From positions 1-52,972 of the forward strand of contig JADCFA010000045.1 in NCBI GenBank assembly GCA_020249775.1: a stretch of 52,972 nt of DNA. The letters run 5' to 3'. Every line of letters starts with the position of its first letter. Within the stretch, counting starts at the first letter, position 1. This document shows positions 14,674-23,586 of this stretch, piece after piece. The stretch comes from Roseomonas sp. (GTDB taxonomy: Bacteria > Pseudomonadota > Alphaproteobacteria > Acetobacterales > Acetobacteraceae). Under the pieces are notes generated by a model, which worked only from the letters and a program-made list of their open reading frames with translations, was not told the origin of the DNA and searched no databases. A program made the position numbers and the translations under genes.

Positions 14674-17277
14674 ATGGACATCGAAAAATTTACCGACCGC
14701 GCCCGCGGTTTTCTGCAAGCGGCGCAAACCATTGCCATTCGCGAATTCCACCAGCAGGTGACGCCCGCGCATTTGCTGAAGGCGCTGCTGGATGATGCGG
14801 AAGGGGCGGCAAGCGGGTTGATCCGCGCTGCCGGGGGTGACCCGATTCGCGCCAAGAACGTGGTGGATGGGGCCATCGCGCGCCTGCCGAAAGTGACCGG
14901 CGGCGGCGCTTCCGCACAACCGAGTTTCACCGCCGATATCGTGCGCATCCTGGGCAATGCCCAGGAACAGGCGAATCGCGCCGGCGATGCCTTTGTGGCG
15001 CAGGACCGCGTGCTGGTGGCACTCGCCGGCAGTGAAGGCGATGCCGGGCGCGCGCTGCGCGTGGCCGGCGCCGAGCCCGACAAGCTGGAAAAGGCCATCG
15101 CGCAACTCCGCAAGGGCCGCACGGTCAATAGCCAAAACGCCGAAGACAGTTTTGATGCGCTGAAGAAATACGCGTGTGACATCACGGAAGTGGCACGCCA
15201 GGGCAAGCTTGACCCGGTGATTGGCCGTGATGAGGAAATCCGCCGCGCCATTCAGGTGCTGGCGCGCCGCACCAAGAACAACCCGGTGCTGATCGGCGAA
15301 CCTGGTGTCGGCAAGACCGCGATTGTGGAGGGGCTGGCGCTGCGCATCGTCAATGGCGATGTGCCGGAAGCGCTCAAGACCAAGCGCGTCATGGCGCTTG
15401 ACCTTGGCGCCATGGTGGCTGGTGCGAAATACCGCGGTGAGTTTGAGGAACGCCTGAAGGCTGTGCTGGCGGAAACCACGCAGGCAGAAGGCGAAATCAT
15501 CCTGTTCATTGATGAAATGCACACGCTGGTCGGCGCAGGCAAGGCGGATGGGGCGATGGATGCATCGAACCTGCTGAAGCCTGCCCTGGCGCGCGGTGAA
15601 TTGCATTGCATCGGTGCGACCACGCTGGATGAATACCGCAAGCACGTGGAAAAAGACGCGGCGCTGGCGCGACGTTTCCAGCCCGTGTTTGTGGGTGAGC
15701 CGAGCGTGGAGGATACCATTTCCATCCTGCGCGGCATCAAGGAAAAATACGAACTCCATCACGGTGTGCGCATCGCCGATGGTGCCTTGGTGGCCGCCGC
15801 CACTCTTTCCAACCGCTACATCACGGATCGCTTCCTGCCCGACAAGGCGATTGATTTGGTGGATGAGGCTTCATCGCGGCTTCGCATGCAGGTGGACAGC
15901 AAGCCTGAGGAGCTGGACGCGATTGACCGCGACCTCATGCGCCTCAAGATCGAACGCGAAGCGCTGAAGAAGGAAGATGACGCGGCATCGCGTGATCGCC
16001 TTGCCAAGCTTGAAAAGGAATTGGCGGAGCTTGAGGAAAGCTCAGCCGCCATGACCGCGCGCTGGGAATCGGAAAAGGGCAAGGTGGTTGAAAGCCAGAA
16101 GCTCAAGGAAGAATTGGACAAGGCGCGCACCGAAGTTGAATTGGCCCAACGCCGCGGTGATCTGACCAAGGCTTCCGAACTGCTCTATGGCGTCATTCCG
16201 GGCATTGAAAAGAAACTCGCGGATGCCGGTAATGGCGATGCCAAGCTGGTCAATGAAGCCGTGACGGAAGAAGGCATTGCGGCGGTGGTCAGCCGCTGGA
16301 CCGGTATTCCGGTTGAAAAAATGCTGGAAGGCGAACGCGCCAAGCTGCTGCGCATGGAAGACCAATTGCGCAAGCGCGTGGTCGGTCAGGAAGAAGCGCT
16401 TGAAGCGGTTTCCAAGGCGGTGCGCCGTGCGCGTGCCGGTTTGCAGGACCCAAATCGCCCGATCGGCAGCTTCCTGTTCCTGGGCCCGACCGGTGTCGGC
16501 AAAACGGAATTGGTGAAGTCGCTTGCTTCCTTCCTGTTCGATGATGAACGCGCCATGACGCGCATTGACATGTCGGAATATATGGAAAAGCACGCGGTAT
16601 CGCGGTTGATCGGCGCGCCCCCTGGCTATGTGGGCTATGAGGAAGGTGGCGCGCTGACGGAAGCCGTGCGCCGGCGACCCTATCAGGTGATTTTGTTCGA
16701 TGAGGTCGAAAAGGCCCATGATGATGTCTTCAATGTGCTGCTGCAGGTGCTGGATGATGGGCGGCTGACGGATGGCCAGGGGCGGACGGTTGATTTCCGC
16801 AACACCATCATCGTGCTGACCAGCAATCTCGGCGCGCATGCCATCGCGGAATTGCCGGAAAGCGCCGATATCGAAGCGGCGCGGCCTTCTGTAATGCGTT
16901 CGGTGCGCGAACGTTTCCGGCCGGAATTCCTCAACCGGTTGGATGAGATCGTGCTGTTCCGGCGCCTCGCGCGTGGGGATATGGCGGCCATTGTGGATAT
17001 TCAGCTGCGCGGCCTGCGCCGGTTGCTGGAAGACCGCAAAATCACGCTCTCCTTGGATGAAGCGGCGCGGGAATGGCTGGCCGAAGCAGGCTATGATCCG
17101 GTTTATGGCGCGCGTCCCTTGAAGCGCGTCATTCAGCGGAACCTGCAGGACAAGCTGGCGGGGCTGCTGCTGGAAGGCAGTGTGAAGGATGGCGAAAGCC
17201 TGACGGTCACGGCCAGCCCCGATGGGCTGGAAGTGCGCCACGCCGCGCCGGAGGCAACCCAGGCCGAAGCGGCCTGA
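14674..17277 (+). CDS. clpB: ATP-dependent chaperone ClpB
   Basis: 867 residues, full ClpB length. An N-terminal Clp repeat domain ([16 protein letters not shown]) precedes AAA+ domain 1 with Walker A GEPGVGKT at 208-215 and Walker [13 protein letters not shown]. The middle coiled coil follows ([20 protein letters not shown] and on), then domain 2 with GPTGVGKT at about 604-611 and FDEVEKAH. It threads aggregated proteins together with DnaK. It lacks the IGF loop of ClpA/ClpX, as expected for a chaperone. ATG 14674 has GGAGAGGG upstream; an earlier in-frame start would add about 16 unrelated residues. Confidence 0.97.
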   Translation: MDIEKFTDRARGFLQAAQTIAIREFHQQVTPAHLLKALLDDAEGAASGLIRAAGGDPIRAKNVVDGAIARLPKVTGGGASAQPSFTADIVRILGNAQEQANRAGDAFVAQDRVLVALAGSEGDAGRALRVAGAEPDKLEKAIAQLRKGRTVNSQNAEDSFDALKKYACDITEVARQGKLDPVIGRDEEIRRAIQVLARRTKNNPVLIGEPGVGKTAIVEGLALRIVNGDVPEALKTKRVMALDLGAMVAGAKYRGEFEERLKAVLAETTQAEGEIILFIDEMHTLVGAGKADGAMDASNLLKPALARGELHCIGATTLDEYRKHVEKDAALARRFQPVFVGEPSVEDTISILRGIKEKYELHHGVRIADGALVAAATLSNRYITDRFLPDKAIDLVDEASSRLRMQVDSKPEELDAIDRDLMRLKIEREALKKEDDAASRDRLAKLEKELAELEESSAAMTARWESEKGKVVESQKLKEELDKARTEVELAQRRGDLTKASELLYGVIPGIEKKLADAGNGDAKLVNEAVTEEGIAAVVSRWTGIPVEKMLEGERAKLLRMEDQLRKRVVGQEEALEAVSKAVRRARAGLQDPNRPIGSFLFLGPTGVGKTELVKSLASFLFDDERAMTRIDMSEYMEKHAVSRLIGAPPGYVGYEEGGALTEAVRRRPYQVILFDEVEKAHDDVFNVLLQVLDDGRLTDGQGRTVDFRNTIIVLTSNLGAHAIAELPESADIEAARPSVMRSVRERFRPEFLNRLDEIVLFRRLARGDMAAIVDIQLRGLRRLLEDRKITLSLDEAAREWLAEAGYDPVYGARPLKRVIQRNLQDKLAGLLLEGSVKDGESLTVTASPDGLEVRHAAPEATQAEAA

Positions 17278-17341
17278 ACGGGGCTTGATCAGGCGCCGCA
17301 TTCGCGCAAGCTTTCGGCCAGCAAGGCAGGGGGCATAAAGA

Positions 17342-18448
17342 ATGCGGCGCAGGTTTTTTCTGGGCACAAGTGCGGCGATGCTGGCGGGGGCCGCCCAGGC
17401 CCAGCATCACGGGCATCACGGCGCGAATATCCCGGCGGATCAAATGTCCGCGCTGCGCGGCCCCAATCCCCAGGCGCTGACACCCGAGCAATTGGCGCAG
17501 CGTGTGGTGACCAGCCCCGCGCCGGCTGGCCCGCCGGGGCGCTGGGTGTCGCGCGCCCCTTTGCCGCTGCCGCGCAGCGAAATGGCCTGGGCCACCGCCT
17601 GGGCCGGCAAGCTGCATGTGATTGGTGGCTATGCCCAAGGTCAGGTGGATAAGCCCTATCACCATGTCTATGACCCTGCCGCGGATCGCTGGCAGGAAGC
17701 GGCCCCTTTGCCGCGCGGTGCCAATCATGTCGGCGTGGTAGCCGATGCGGGCCGGATTTATGCACTGGGCGGTTTCACCGAACAGAACCGCGCCTCGGAC
17801 GACAAGGCATTCGTTTATGATGTGGCGGCGGATCGCTGGTCTGCCATCGCACCCATGCCGCGCCCGCGTGGCGCGGGTGCCGTCGCGGCTGTTGGCGGCA
17901 AGATTTATCACATCGGCGGCGCGACTGACCCCGCACCCGAACGCGCCAGCATTTCCTGGAATGAGGTTTATGACCCGCAGACCGATAAATGGACGCTGCT
18001 CCGCCCGCTGCCGGCTGGGCGTGATCATGCCGGCGTGGTGGTCTGGGAAGGGCGGATTCACATTGCCGGCGGGCGTTTCAACACTTTTGAGAATAATACC
18101 GGCCTGCATCATGTCTATGATCCGGCGAGCGATACCTGGCGGCTGCGGGCGCCTATCCCAACCCCGCGTTCCGGCCATGGCATGGTGGCGCTGCGCGGGC
18201 GCTTCTGGTGCATGGGCGGTGAGGAACGGCTTTATGACGCGCAAAACCGCCCGATTGATCGCGTGATCGGCACGGTGGAATCCTATGATCCCGCCACCGA
18301 TAGCTGGCAGCACCACGCCCCCATGCCAACACCGCGCCATGGTTTGGGCGCGGCGCTGATTGGCGATTGGATTTATGTCGCCGGTGGCGGGCCGATTGTC
18401 GGCGGCGGCATCCAAACCGCGGTGCATGAGGCTTTCACGCCGGGGTAA
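17342..18448 (+). CDS. Secreted Kelch-repeat beta-propeller protein
   Basis: 368 residues. The N terminus RRRFFLGTSAAMLAGAAQAQ looks like a Tat signal (twin arginine before a hydrophobic stretch), followed by HHGHHG. The rest holds about six Kelch units of the pattern G-(K/R)-(I/L)-(H/Y)-x-(I/A)-G-G, for example GKLHVIGGY, GRIYALGGF, GKIYHIGGA, GRIHIAGG and DWIYVAGGG, each followed by YDPATDSW-like strands. This is a complete propeller. Kelch proteins bind ligands or partners and a few are enzymes (sialate mutarotase, galactose oxidase), but the copper ligands of galactose oxidase are not evident. Partner unknown. Confidence 0.85.
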   Translation: MRRRFFLGTSAAMLAGAAQAQHHGHHGANIPADQMSALRGPNPQALTPEQLAQRVVTSPAPAGPPGRWVSRAPLPLPRSEMAWATAWAGKLHVIGGYAQGQVDKPYHHVYDPAADRWQEAAPLPRGANHVGVVADAGRIYALGGFTEQNRASDDKAFVYDVAADRWSAIAPMPRPRGAGAVAAVGGKIYHIGGATDPAPERASISWNEVYDPQTDKWTLLRPLPAGRDHAGVVVWEGRIHIAGGRFNTFENNTGLHHVYDPASDTWRLRAPIPTPRSGHGMVALRGRFWCMGGEERLYDAQNRPIDRVIGTVESYDPATDSWQHHAPMPTPRHGLGAALIGDWIYVAGGGPIVGGGIQTAVHEAFTPG

Positions 18449-18456
18449 CTCGCGCT

Positions 18457-19788
18457 TCAAAACCCCGCGAATTTCAACATCAACCCCGCAAGCGCGGTGA
18501 AGCCAAGGCTGCGTGCCAGGCCTTGCTTCATCGCGAAAATCAGCACAGCGGCAAAGACCGCGAGGGCGAGCGCCGCCGGGTCAAGGCTGGTCACCACCGG
18601 CAGATCAAGCCGGACTGGCCCGAAGCTGCCGACCTGCACATCGCGGAAAATCACGCGCAGCCCAAACCAGAGCGCGAGATTGGCAATCACGCCAACCACC
18701 GCCGCCGTCACCGCCCCCAAAGCGCCCTTCAGCCGCGGCGCGGCATGCAGTTTTTCAACGAAGGGTGCGCCTAGGAAAATCCAGGCAAAGCACGGCGCGA
18801 AAGTCACCCAAAGCGTCAGCAAACTGCCCGCCACACCGCCCAGCACGCCATCCGCGCGATAGCCTGCCAAGAAGCCCACAAATTGCAGCACCAGGATCAG
18901 CGGCCCAGGCGTGGTTTCCGCCAGCCCCAACCCCGCCAGCATTTCGGGCGCGGAGAGCCATTGGTAATGCTCCACCGCTTCCTGCGCGGCATAGGCGAGC
19001 ACCGCATAGGCGCCACCAAAAGTCACTACCGCGAGCTTTGAAAAAAACCAGGCAATATCGCCATAAACGCCCGATCCCAGCAGTAGCACAACCGGCCAGA
19101 GCCAAAGCGCCAGCGCGATCAGCCCCGCGCGTTTCGCGGCACCAGCCATACGTGTGGCGCGTTCCGGATCGGCGGCGATGGCGGCATCCAATAGCGCGGG
19201 CGGGCCATCCTTCGCTGCGCCATGGCCCGCGCCGCCGAAAGCCTGGGGCAAAGCAAAACCAATCGCGAGCGCGCCCAGCACCACCAGCGGGAAAGGCACA
19301 TTGAACAGCGCAAGTGCGGTGAATGCCGCGATGGCAAGCGCGACAGGCACCGGCCCTTTCAATGCGCGTTTCGCAACCCTGATCAGCGCTTCCACCACCA
19401 GCACCAGCACCGCGCATTTCAGGCCAAAGAACAGCGCGGCCACAATCGGCACATCGCCCAAGGTTGCGTAGATGATGGAAAGCGAGAGCATCACCGCCGC
19501 ACCGGGCAGGATGAACAGCAGCCCCGCCGCCAAGCCGCCGCGCACGCCATGCATCAGCCAGCCGAGATAGGTCGCCAATTGCTGCGCCTCTGGCCCCGGC
19601 AGCAGCATGCAGAAATTGAGCGCATGCAGAAACCGCGCATCGGATACCCAATGGCGCTGTTCCACCACTTCGCGATGCATCACCGCAATCTGTGCCGCCG
19701 GCCCGCCAAAGGACAGCAAACCGATGCGGAGCCACACGCGCAAAGCCTCGGCAAAGCCTGGAAAGGCGGGAGATGAGGTCTGGTTCAT
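18457..19788 (-). CDS. chrA: Chromate efflux transporter ChrA
   Basis: 443 residues, a bidomain (long) CHR-family transporter. Each half has the signature seen here as RIGLLSFGGPAAQIAVMHRE, then FLHALNFCMLLPGPEAQQLATYLG; the second half repeats it as KLAVVTFGGAYAVLAYAAQE and GLAETTPGPLILVLQFVGF. About ten to twelve membrane segments. The protein expels chromate, probably with proton exchange. It overlaps the upstream ChrB-type gene by four bases (ATGA), so the two are co-translated. Confidence 0.93.
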   Translation of the reverse strand: MNQTSSPAFPGFAEALRVWLRIGLLSFGGPAAQIAVMHREVVEQRHWVSDARFLHALNFCMLLPGPEAQQLATYLGWLMHGVRGGLAAGLLFILPGAAVMLSLSIIYATLGDVPIVAALFFGLKCAVLVLVVEALIRVAKRALKGPVPVALAIAAFTALALFNVPFPLVVLGALAIGFALPQAFGGAGHGAAKDGPPALLDAAIAADPERATRMAGAAKRAGLIALALWLWPVVLLLGSGVYGDIAWFFSKLAVVTFGGAYAVLAYAAQEAVEHYQWLSAPEMLAGLGLAETTPGPLILVLQFVGFLAGYRADGVLGGVAGSLLTLWVTFAPCFAWIFLGAPFVEKLHAAPRLKGALGAVTAAVVGVIANLALWFGLRVIFRDVQVGSFGPVRLDLPVVTSLDPAALALAVFAAVLIFAMKQGLARSLGFTALAGLMLKFAGF

Positions 19789-20600
19789 TGGGTCCTCGGT
19801 CCGGGCCAGTTATGGGTTTCTTCTACCGCGTCTCGCGCCCAACGATAAAAGGCATCGTAAAGCGCCATGCCGGCGTCCAATTGTTTCAAATCATCGCGAT
19901 ACATGCGCGACAAGCCAAGCGATGCGGCAAGCAAGCCCGCCGCTTCGGGTGCCAGGTCCATGCGGGCCGTATCAGCGCCGCGAATGATCAGCGCCAAGCG
20001 ATCAAGCGCCGCGCTGTGCAAGCCGAATTCATCCAGCATGACGTCGAAGGTACAAAGCGCCCCGCGATGGGACCAGAATATGCCTTCAATATCGAAGGGC
20101 GTCGCGCCGAAGCGATCCGCCACGGCAGCCACTTCAGATGCCGCGACAAAAAGAAAAACAGCGCCAGGATCAATGAAGCGGCGAATAAGCCAGGGACAGG
20201 CGATACGATCCACCTTGGGGCGCGCCCGCGTGACCCATAGCGTATGGCCTTGCGCAAGGCGCGGCGGCACATGTTCTGGCTTCACCAGAGGCAATTGCGC
20301 CGCCGCCCAGCCCTCAAACCCGCCCTCAAGCGTTTCGGCCGCGATTCCCTTATGGCGCAGCCAAGCGGCCACACCCTCGCTCAGTTTCAGGCCTCGCTGG
20401 CAAACCACAACGACATCCCGCCCGGCGAAGTCGCCAGCCCAGTCAGCGACTAGGCGAAAATCGCGCGCCACCGCCCCGGGCAGGGTGCGAGGATCGGCGG
20501 CGATATCCTCGGCGATCCGTACATCAAGAATGACAGGCGCATCAGGCAGGCCAATGCGCCGGGATAGCTGCAAAGCGGTCATGGTAGTGGGAGACGGCAT
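19785..20600 (-). CDS. Rhodanese-ChrB fusion, chromate resistance protein
   Basis: 271 residues. The N-terminal half is rhodanese-like (LDVRIAEDIAADPRTLPGA, then VVVVCQRGLKLSEGVAAWLR); C-R-G-L-K places a cysteine at the active-site loop. The C-terminal half is the ChrB domain, with TRARPKVDRIACPWLIRRF, VFLFVAASEVAAVA and DRFGATPFDIEG as hallmarks. ChrB is a chromate sensor/regulator; in this fused form, common beside chrA, regulatory and sulfur-transfer roles are both possible. ATG at 20600 has GGAGAGG ten bases upstream, and that site lies within a predicted hairpin. Confidence 0.85.
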   Translation of the reverse strand: MPSPTTMTALQLSRRIGLPDAPVILDVRIAEDIAADPRTLPGAVARDFRLVADWAGDFAGRDVVVVCQRGLKLSEGVAAWLRHKGIAAETLEGGFEGWAAAQLPLVKPEHVPPRLAQGHTLWVTRARPKVDRIACPWLIRRFIDPGAVFLFVAASEVAAVADRFGATPFDIEGIFWSHRGALCTFDVMLDEFGLHSAALDRLALIIRGADTARMDLAPEAAGLLAASLGLSRMYRDDLKQLDAGMALYDAFYRWARDAVEETHNWPGPRTQ

Positions 20601-20604
20601 GATT

Positions 20605-20634
20605 GCGTCCTCTCCAAACAGGAGTATGGGACGC
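20605..20634 (-). promoter_or_regulatory. Hairpin sequestering the chrB ribosome site
   Basis: On the minus-strand RNA, GCGUCC pairs with GGACGC (outer, 6 bp) and CUCC pairs with GGAG (inner, 4 bp) around the loop UGUUU. The 3' arm contains the GGAGAGG ribosome site of the ChrB-type gene. Translation could be controlled by opening this stem. Confidence 0.5.
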
Positions 20635-20643
20635 GATTCTTGG

Positions 20644-20689
20644 GCCTAAGCCTCACGGGGCGATCGCGACTTGCCCCTTACGCTTAGGC
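20644..20689 (-). promoter_or_regulatory. Bipartite hairpin upstream of the chrB leader
   Basis: GCCTAAGC (20644-20651) pairs with GCTTAGGC (20682-20689). Inside, GGGGC pairs with GCCCC, the two stems being separated by a small internal loop of 5 and 4 bases. There is no T-run after it in the minus direction, so it is either a structured leader for chrB or a Rho-type end signal of the upstream dicarboxylate operon. Confidence 0.45.
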
Positions 20690-20723
20690 TAAGGCGACGC
20701 TCCAACAAAAGTCAAGCGCGGCA

Positions 20724-22463
20724 TCATTCCGCCGCGACAGGGGTGAGCAGGCTTTCGCCTGGCTTCAAGCGCGTGAAGGCAACCTTCTGCCATTCCAAGA
20801 CCACGCAGCCATCGTCCAGCCGCACGGATGTCGCGGCAAGCCCTGCCCGGTCATCGCGCGTTTCCGGGAAATCCTCACGCCAATGCGCGCCGCGCGATTC
20901 CTCACGCGCCTCGGACGCCACCACAATCGCGCGGCTCACCAACAATAGCGATTTCAGATTGAGCCAATCATGCCAGGTCAGGTTGAAGGCGCGATTGGCG
21001 CCATCAACACCGGAAGCATCCAGCTCAGCCTCCAAAGCATCCAAGGCGCTGGTTGCCTCGGCCAGCCCCGCCGCATCGCGCAGAATGCCGGCCTTGTCCC
21101 ACATCATTTCCTGCAACGCGTCACGCAGCGGCGAAAGATTGCGCGCTGGTCGCGCGAAAGGCGCTTCGAGCGCGGCGATGGCGGCATCAAGCGCGGTTGC
21201 ATCCGGTGCCACCAAGGCGCCTTCGCCCGGCACCCAGGCGGCCATGGTATCGCCGGCAATGCCGCCAAATACTGTGGAATTCGCCACACCATTCCCGCCC
21301 AAGCGATTGGCGCCATGCACGCCGCCGGTATCCTCGCCGGCGGCGAAAAGCCCGGGCAAGGCAGTGCTGCCATCCGGGCGGAAGACCAGGCCGCCCATCA
21401 TGTAATGCGCGGTCGGCACCACCGGCACACGGCCACCGGCCAGGTCAAAGCCCATATCGGCGCAGCGTTCCACCATGCCCTTGAATTCGCGCCGCACGCG
21501 ATCGGGGCCAAGATGCCCCATTTCAATCCAAAGCCCGCCTGCCTCATTCACATTGCCGGCCAGGATTTCGCGCTGCATGGATCGGCTGACAATATCGCGC
21601 GTGGCTCGTTCGGCGCGCTTGTCGTATTTCGCCATGAAGCGCTTGCCATCACCACCCAGCAGATAGCCGCCCGCGCCGCGCAGGCCTTCTTCAATGATGG
21701 TGCCTGTCATGCGCGTGCCTGGCCCCGCCAGCACGCCGGTCGGGTGGAACTGCACCATTTCCATATCGCGCAAAGGCAAACCGGCGCGCAGCGCCATCGC
21801 CATGCCATCGCAGGATTTATCGCCCGATGGCGTGTGGTATTTATACATGGTGGGCCCGCCACCGGTGCCGAGCATCACGGCCTTGGCTTGCACAAACACC
21901 AAACCGCCCGAGCGCATATCAATCAGCAGCACACCCGAAAGCCGCGCGCCATCCGCGCTTGGGATCAACGCCACCGCGCGATGTTCTTCCAGGCGTTGAA
22001 TGCCACGCGCCCAAACCTGTTCCGCCAGGCGATTGACAATCTCAATCCCGGTCAAATCGCCCTTATGCACGGTGCGATCAAAAGTCTGCCCCGCAAAGGC
22101 CTTTTGGTGAATGGTGCCATCGGCATTGCGATCGAAAAAACAGCCCCAGCGATTTTCCAATTCGCGAATGCGCCGCTGCGCGCCCACCACAAGCGTCCAG
22201 GCCAAATCCTGATCATTCAGCCATTTGCCGCCATCAAGCGTGTCCATGAAATGCCGCTCTGCCGAATCTCCTTCGGCAATCGCGACATTATAGCCGCCCT
22301 GGACCATGCGCGTGCAGCCGCATTTGCCAAGCAGGCCCTTCACCGCAATGGTCACCTCAAGTGCGGGATTGCCGGCCTTGGCATGCAGCGCTGCAAGCAA
22401 ACCCGCGCCACCCGCGCCGAGTACCAGAATATCCGTGCTGCGCCGTGTGATTTGGGCGGGCAT
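20724..22463 (-). CDS. Fumarate reductase/succinate dehydrogenase-type flavoprotein
   Basis: 579 residues of the FrdA/SdhA/NadB family. The FAD fingerprint is DILVLGAGGAGLLAAL. Catalytic features are VQFHPTG, EEGLRGAGGY (the active-site arginine loop), ATRDIVSR and HGANRLGGNGVANS. In SdhA/FrdA the FAD is bound covalently to a histidine in SHTVAAQGG; here the aligned stretch is K-C-G-C-T-R-M-V-Q-G-G, with Cys50 in place of His, so the FAD is probably non-covalent. ATG at 22463 overlaps the fumarase beta stop (TGATG); a GTG one codon earlier is possible. It is the last gene of a seven-gene overlapping operon. Substrate may not be succinate, since a normal SDH is encoded 10 kb away. Confidence 0.85.
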   Translation of the reverse strand: MPAQITRRSTDILVLGAGGAGLLAALHAKAGNPALEVTIAVKGLLGKCGCTRMVQGGYNVAIAEGDSAERHFMDTLDGGKWLNDQDLAWTLVVGAQRRIRELENRWGCFFDRNADGTIHQKAFAGQTFDRTVHKGDLTGIEIVNRLAEQVWARGIQRLEEHRAVALIPSADGARLSGVLLIDMRSGGLVFVQAKAVMLGTGGGPTMYKYHTPSGDKSCDGMAMALRAGLPLRDMEMVQFHPTGVLAGPGTRMTGTIIEEGLRGAGGYLLGGDGKRFMAKYDKRAERATRDIVSRSMQREILAGNVNEAGGLWIEMGHLGPDRVRREFKGMVERCADMGFDLAGGRVPVVPTAHYMMGGLVFRPDGSTALPGLFAAGEDTGGVHGANRLGGNGVANSTVFGGIAGDTMAAWVPGEGALVAPDATALDAAIAALEAPFARPARNLSPLRDALQEMMWDKAGILRDAAGLAEATSALDALEAELDASGVDGANRAFNLTWHDWLNLKSLLLVSRAIVVASEAREESRGAHWREDFPETRDDRAGLAATSVRLDDGCVVLEWQKVAFTRLKPGESLLTPVAAE

Positions 22464-23071
22464 CACGCCGCCCCCAGCTTTTCAAGAACCGCCTGGCGTC
22501 GGCGCGCCGCTTCGTCATTCACCTTGGCGTAAAGGCTGCCACCATGGCTATCCATCGCCACCAGCAGCGGCCCAAAACCCTTGATGCGGAATTTGTAGAG
22601 GCTTTCGGGATTGAGATCATCCATATCCACATCCTCCACCGCTTCGATCCAGGTGGTCTCCAAGGCCGCCGCACCGCCGACCACGGCCAGATAAGCGCCG
22701 CCCAGATCGCGAAAGGCTGCAAGCGATCCATCACGCAAGCCGCCCTTGCCGATGATGATCCGCACCCCTTCGCGTTCCATCAGCGGGCGGGTGAAGCGTT
22801 CCATACGGTCTGATGTCGTGGTGCCGACACACACGGCTTCATAGCCCGAATGATTATTGCCCACGCGTTCCACCTTGCGCAGATTGGGCGCGGTATGGAT
22901 GACGGCATGGCCTTGCAGATTGAATTTCGTGCGTCGGCCATGATCGAACATATGGATCTGCGTTGCATCGCGAATGCCAAAAAGGGTTTCTTCCAAAGTC
23001 ACCGTATCGCCCACACGCAGCGCGCGGACCTGGGCTTCGGTGATCGGCATGGGCAGGATGTGATGCGTCAT
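22463..23071 (-). CDS. Class I fumarase/tartrate dehydratase, beta subunit
   Basis: 202 residues, the swivelling beta part of iron-sulfur fumarases (FumA/B C-terminal half) and of TtdB. Family features: LRVGDTVTLEETLFGIRDAT, APNLRKVERVGNNHSG, CVGTTTSDRMERF and GKGGLRDGSLAAF. It pairs with the alpha subunit encoded two genes upstream; the GNAT gene is lodged between them. ATG at 23069-23071 overlaps the GNAT stop by four bases (ATGA), which decides the start against an earlier in-frame one. Sequence alone does not separate fumarate, mesaconate or L-tartrate hydration. Confidence 0.88.
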   Translation of the reverse strand: MTHHILPMPITEAQVRALRVGDTVTLEETLFGIRDATQIHMFDHGRRTKFNLQGHAVIHTAPNLRKVERVGNNHSGYEAVCVGTTTSDRMERFTRPLMEREGVRIIIGKGGLRDGSLAAFRDLGGAYLAVVGGAAALETTWIEAVEDVDMDDLNPESLYKFRIKGFGPLLVAMDSHGGSLYAKVNDEAARRRQAVLEKLGAA

Positions 23072-23583
23072 GTTTCTTCCTCTGGCACTGGCCAACGCCC
23101 CTGGGCGGCTTCTGCCAGCGCCTCATCCTCAAAACGATAGGAAAGCCGCGGCAGGGGCGCGGCGCCAAGCTTCGCATAAAAGGCGCGTGCGCGCAGGTTT
23201 TCCTCAGCCACGCTCCATTCCACGCGGCTATAGCCACCGGTCGCGGCAAAGCGCATGGCACCGCGCATCAGGGCGCGGGCAGCGCGCGTGCCGCGATGCG
23301 CCTCGGTCACAAAAATATCGCGGAGCATTAGCCCCCAGGTGAAATCCCGCGCCGGGAAAAAACCTGCAAGCGAAACCAGCCCCGCGGGCTCATCCCCCGC
23401 ACGCGCAATCAGGCAGAAGGGGCCGGCGCGATTGACTGGTGCGGTCAGCGCCTCGGCTGCCGCATTCAGGCGCGTATGGCCCAGAAGCTCATCATAATAA
23501 GCGCCCATTTCCGCGAGCACGCGCATCAGCGCGGGCCGATCCGGCGGCCCTGCCAAGGTCACGGCGATGCTGGCGGAAGACAT
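23068..23583 (-). CDS. GNAT-family N-acetyltransferase
   Basis: 171 residues with the GNAT fold: N-terminal helices, central strand LRDIFVTEAHRGTRAARALM containing the acetyl-CoA loop (here HRGTRAARAL; the usual pattern is Q/R-x-x-G-x-G/A), and the C-terminal RVEWSVAEENLRARAFYAKLG typical of the family. The acceptor is unknown. It is wedged between the two fumarase subunit genes, overlapping the beta gene by four bases and three bases downstream of alpha. It could modify a protein of this operon, but nothing in the sequence shows that. Confidence 0.85.
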   Translation of the reverse strand: MSSASIAVTLAGPPDRPALMRVLAEMGAYYDELLGHTRLNAAAEALTAPVNRAGPFCLIARAGDEPAGLVSLAGFFPARDFTWGLMLRDIFVTEAHRGTRAARALMRGAMRFAATGGYSRVEWSVAEENLRARAFYAKLGAAPLPRLSYRFEDEALAEAAQGRWPVPEEET

Positions 23584-23586
23584 GGA

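Noticed and set aside
16042..17367. Long minus-strand frame opposite clpB
   Set aside because: Shadow of clpB; no recognisable domain and no ribosome site.
20970..22532. 520-codon plus-strand frame opposite the flavoprotein gene
   Set aside because: Shadow; composition atypical and no start signal, while the minus strand has clear catalytic motifs.
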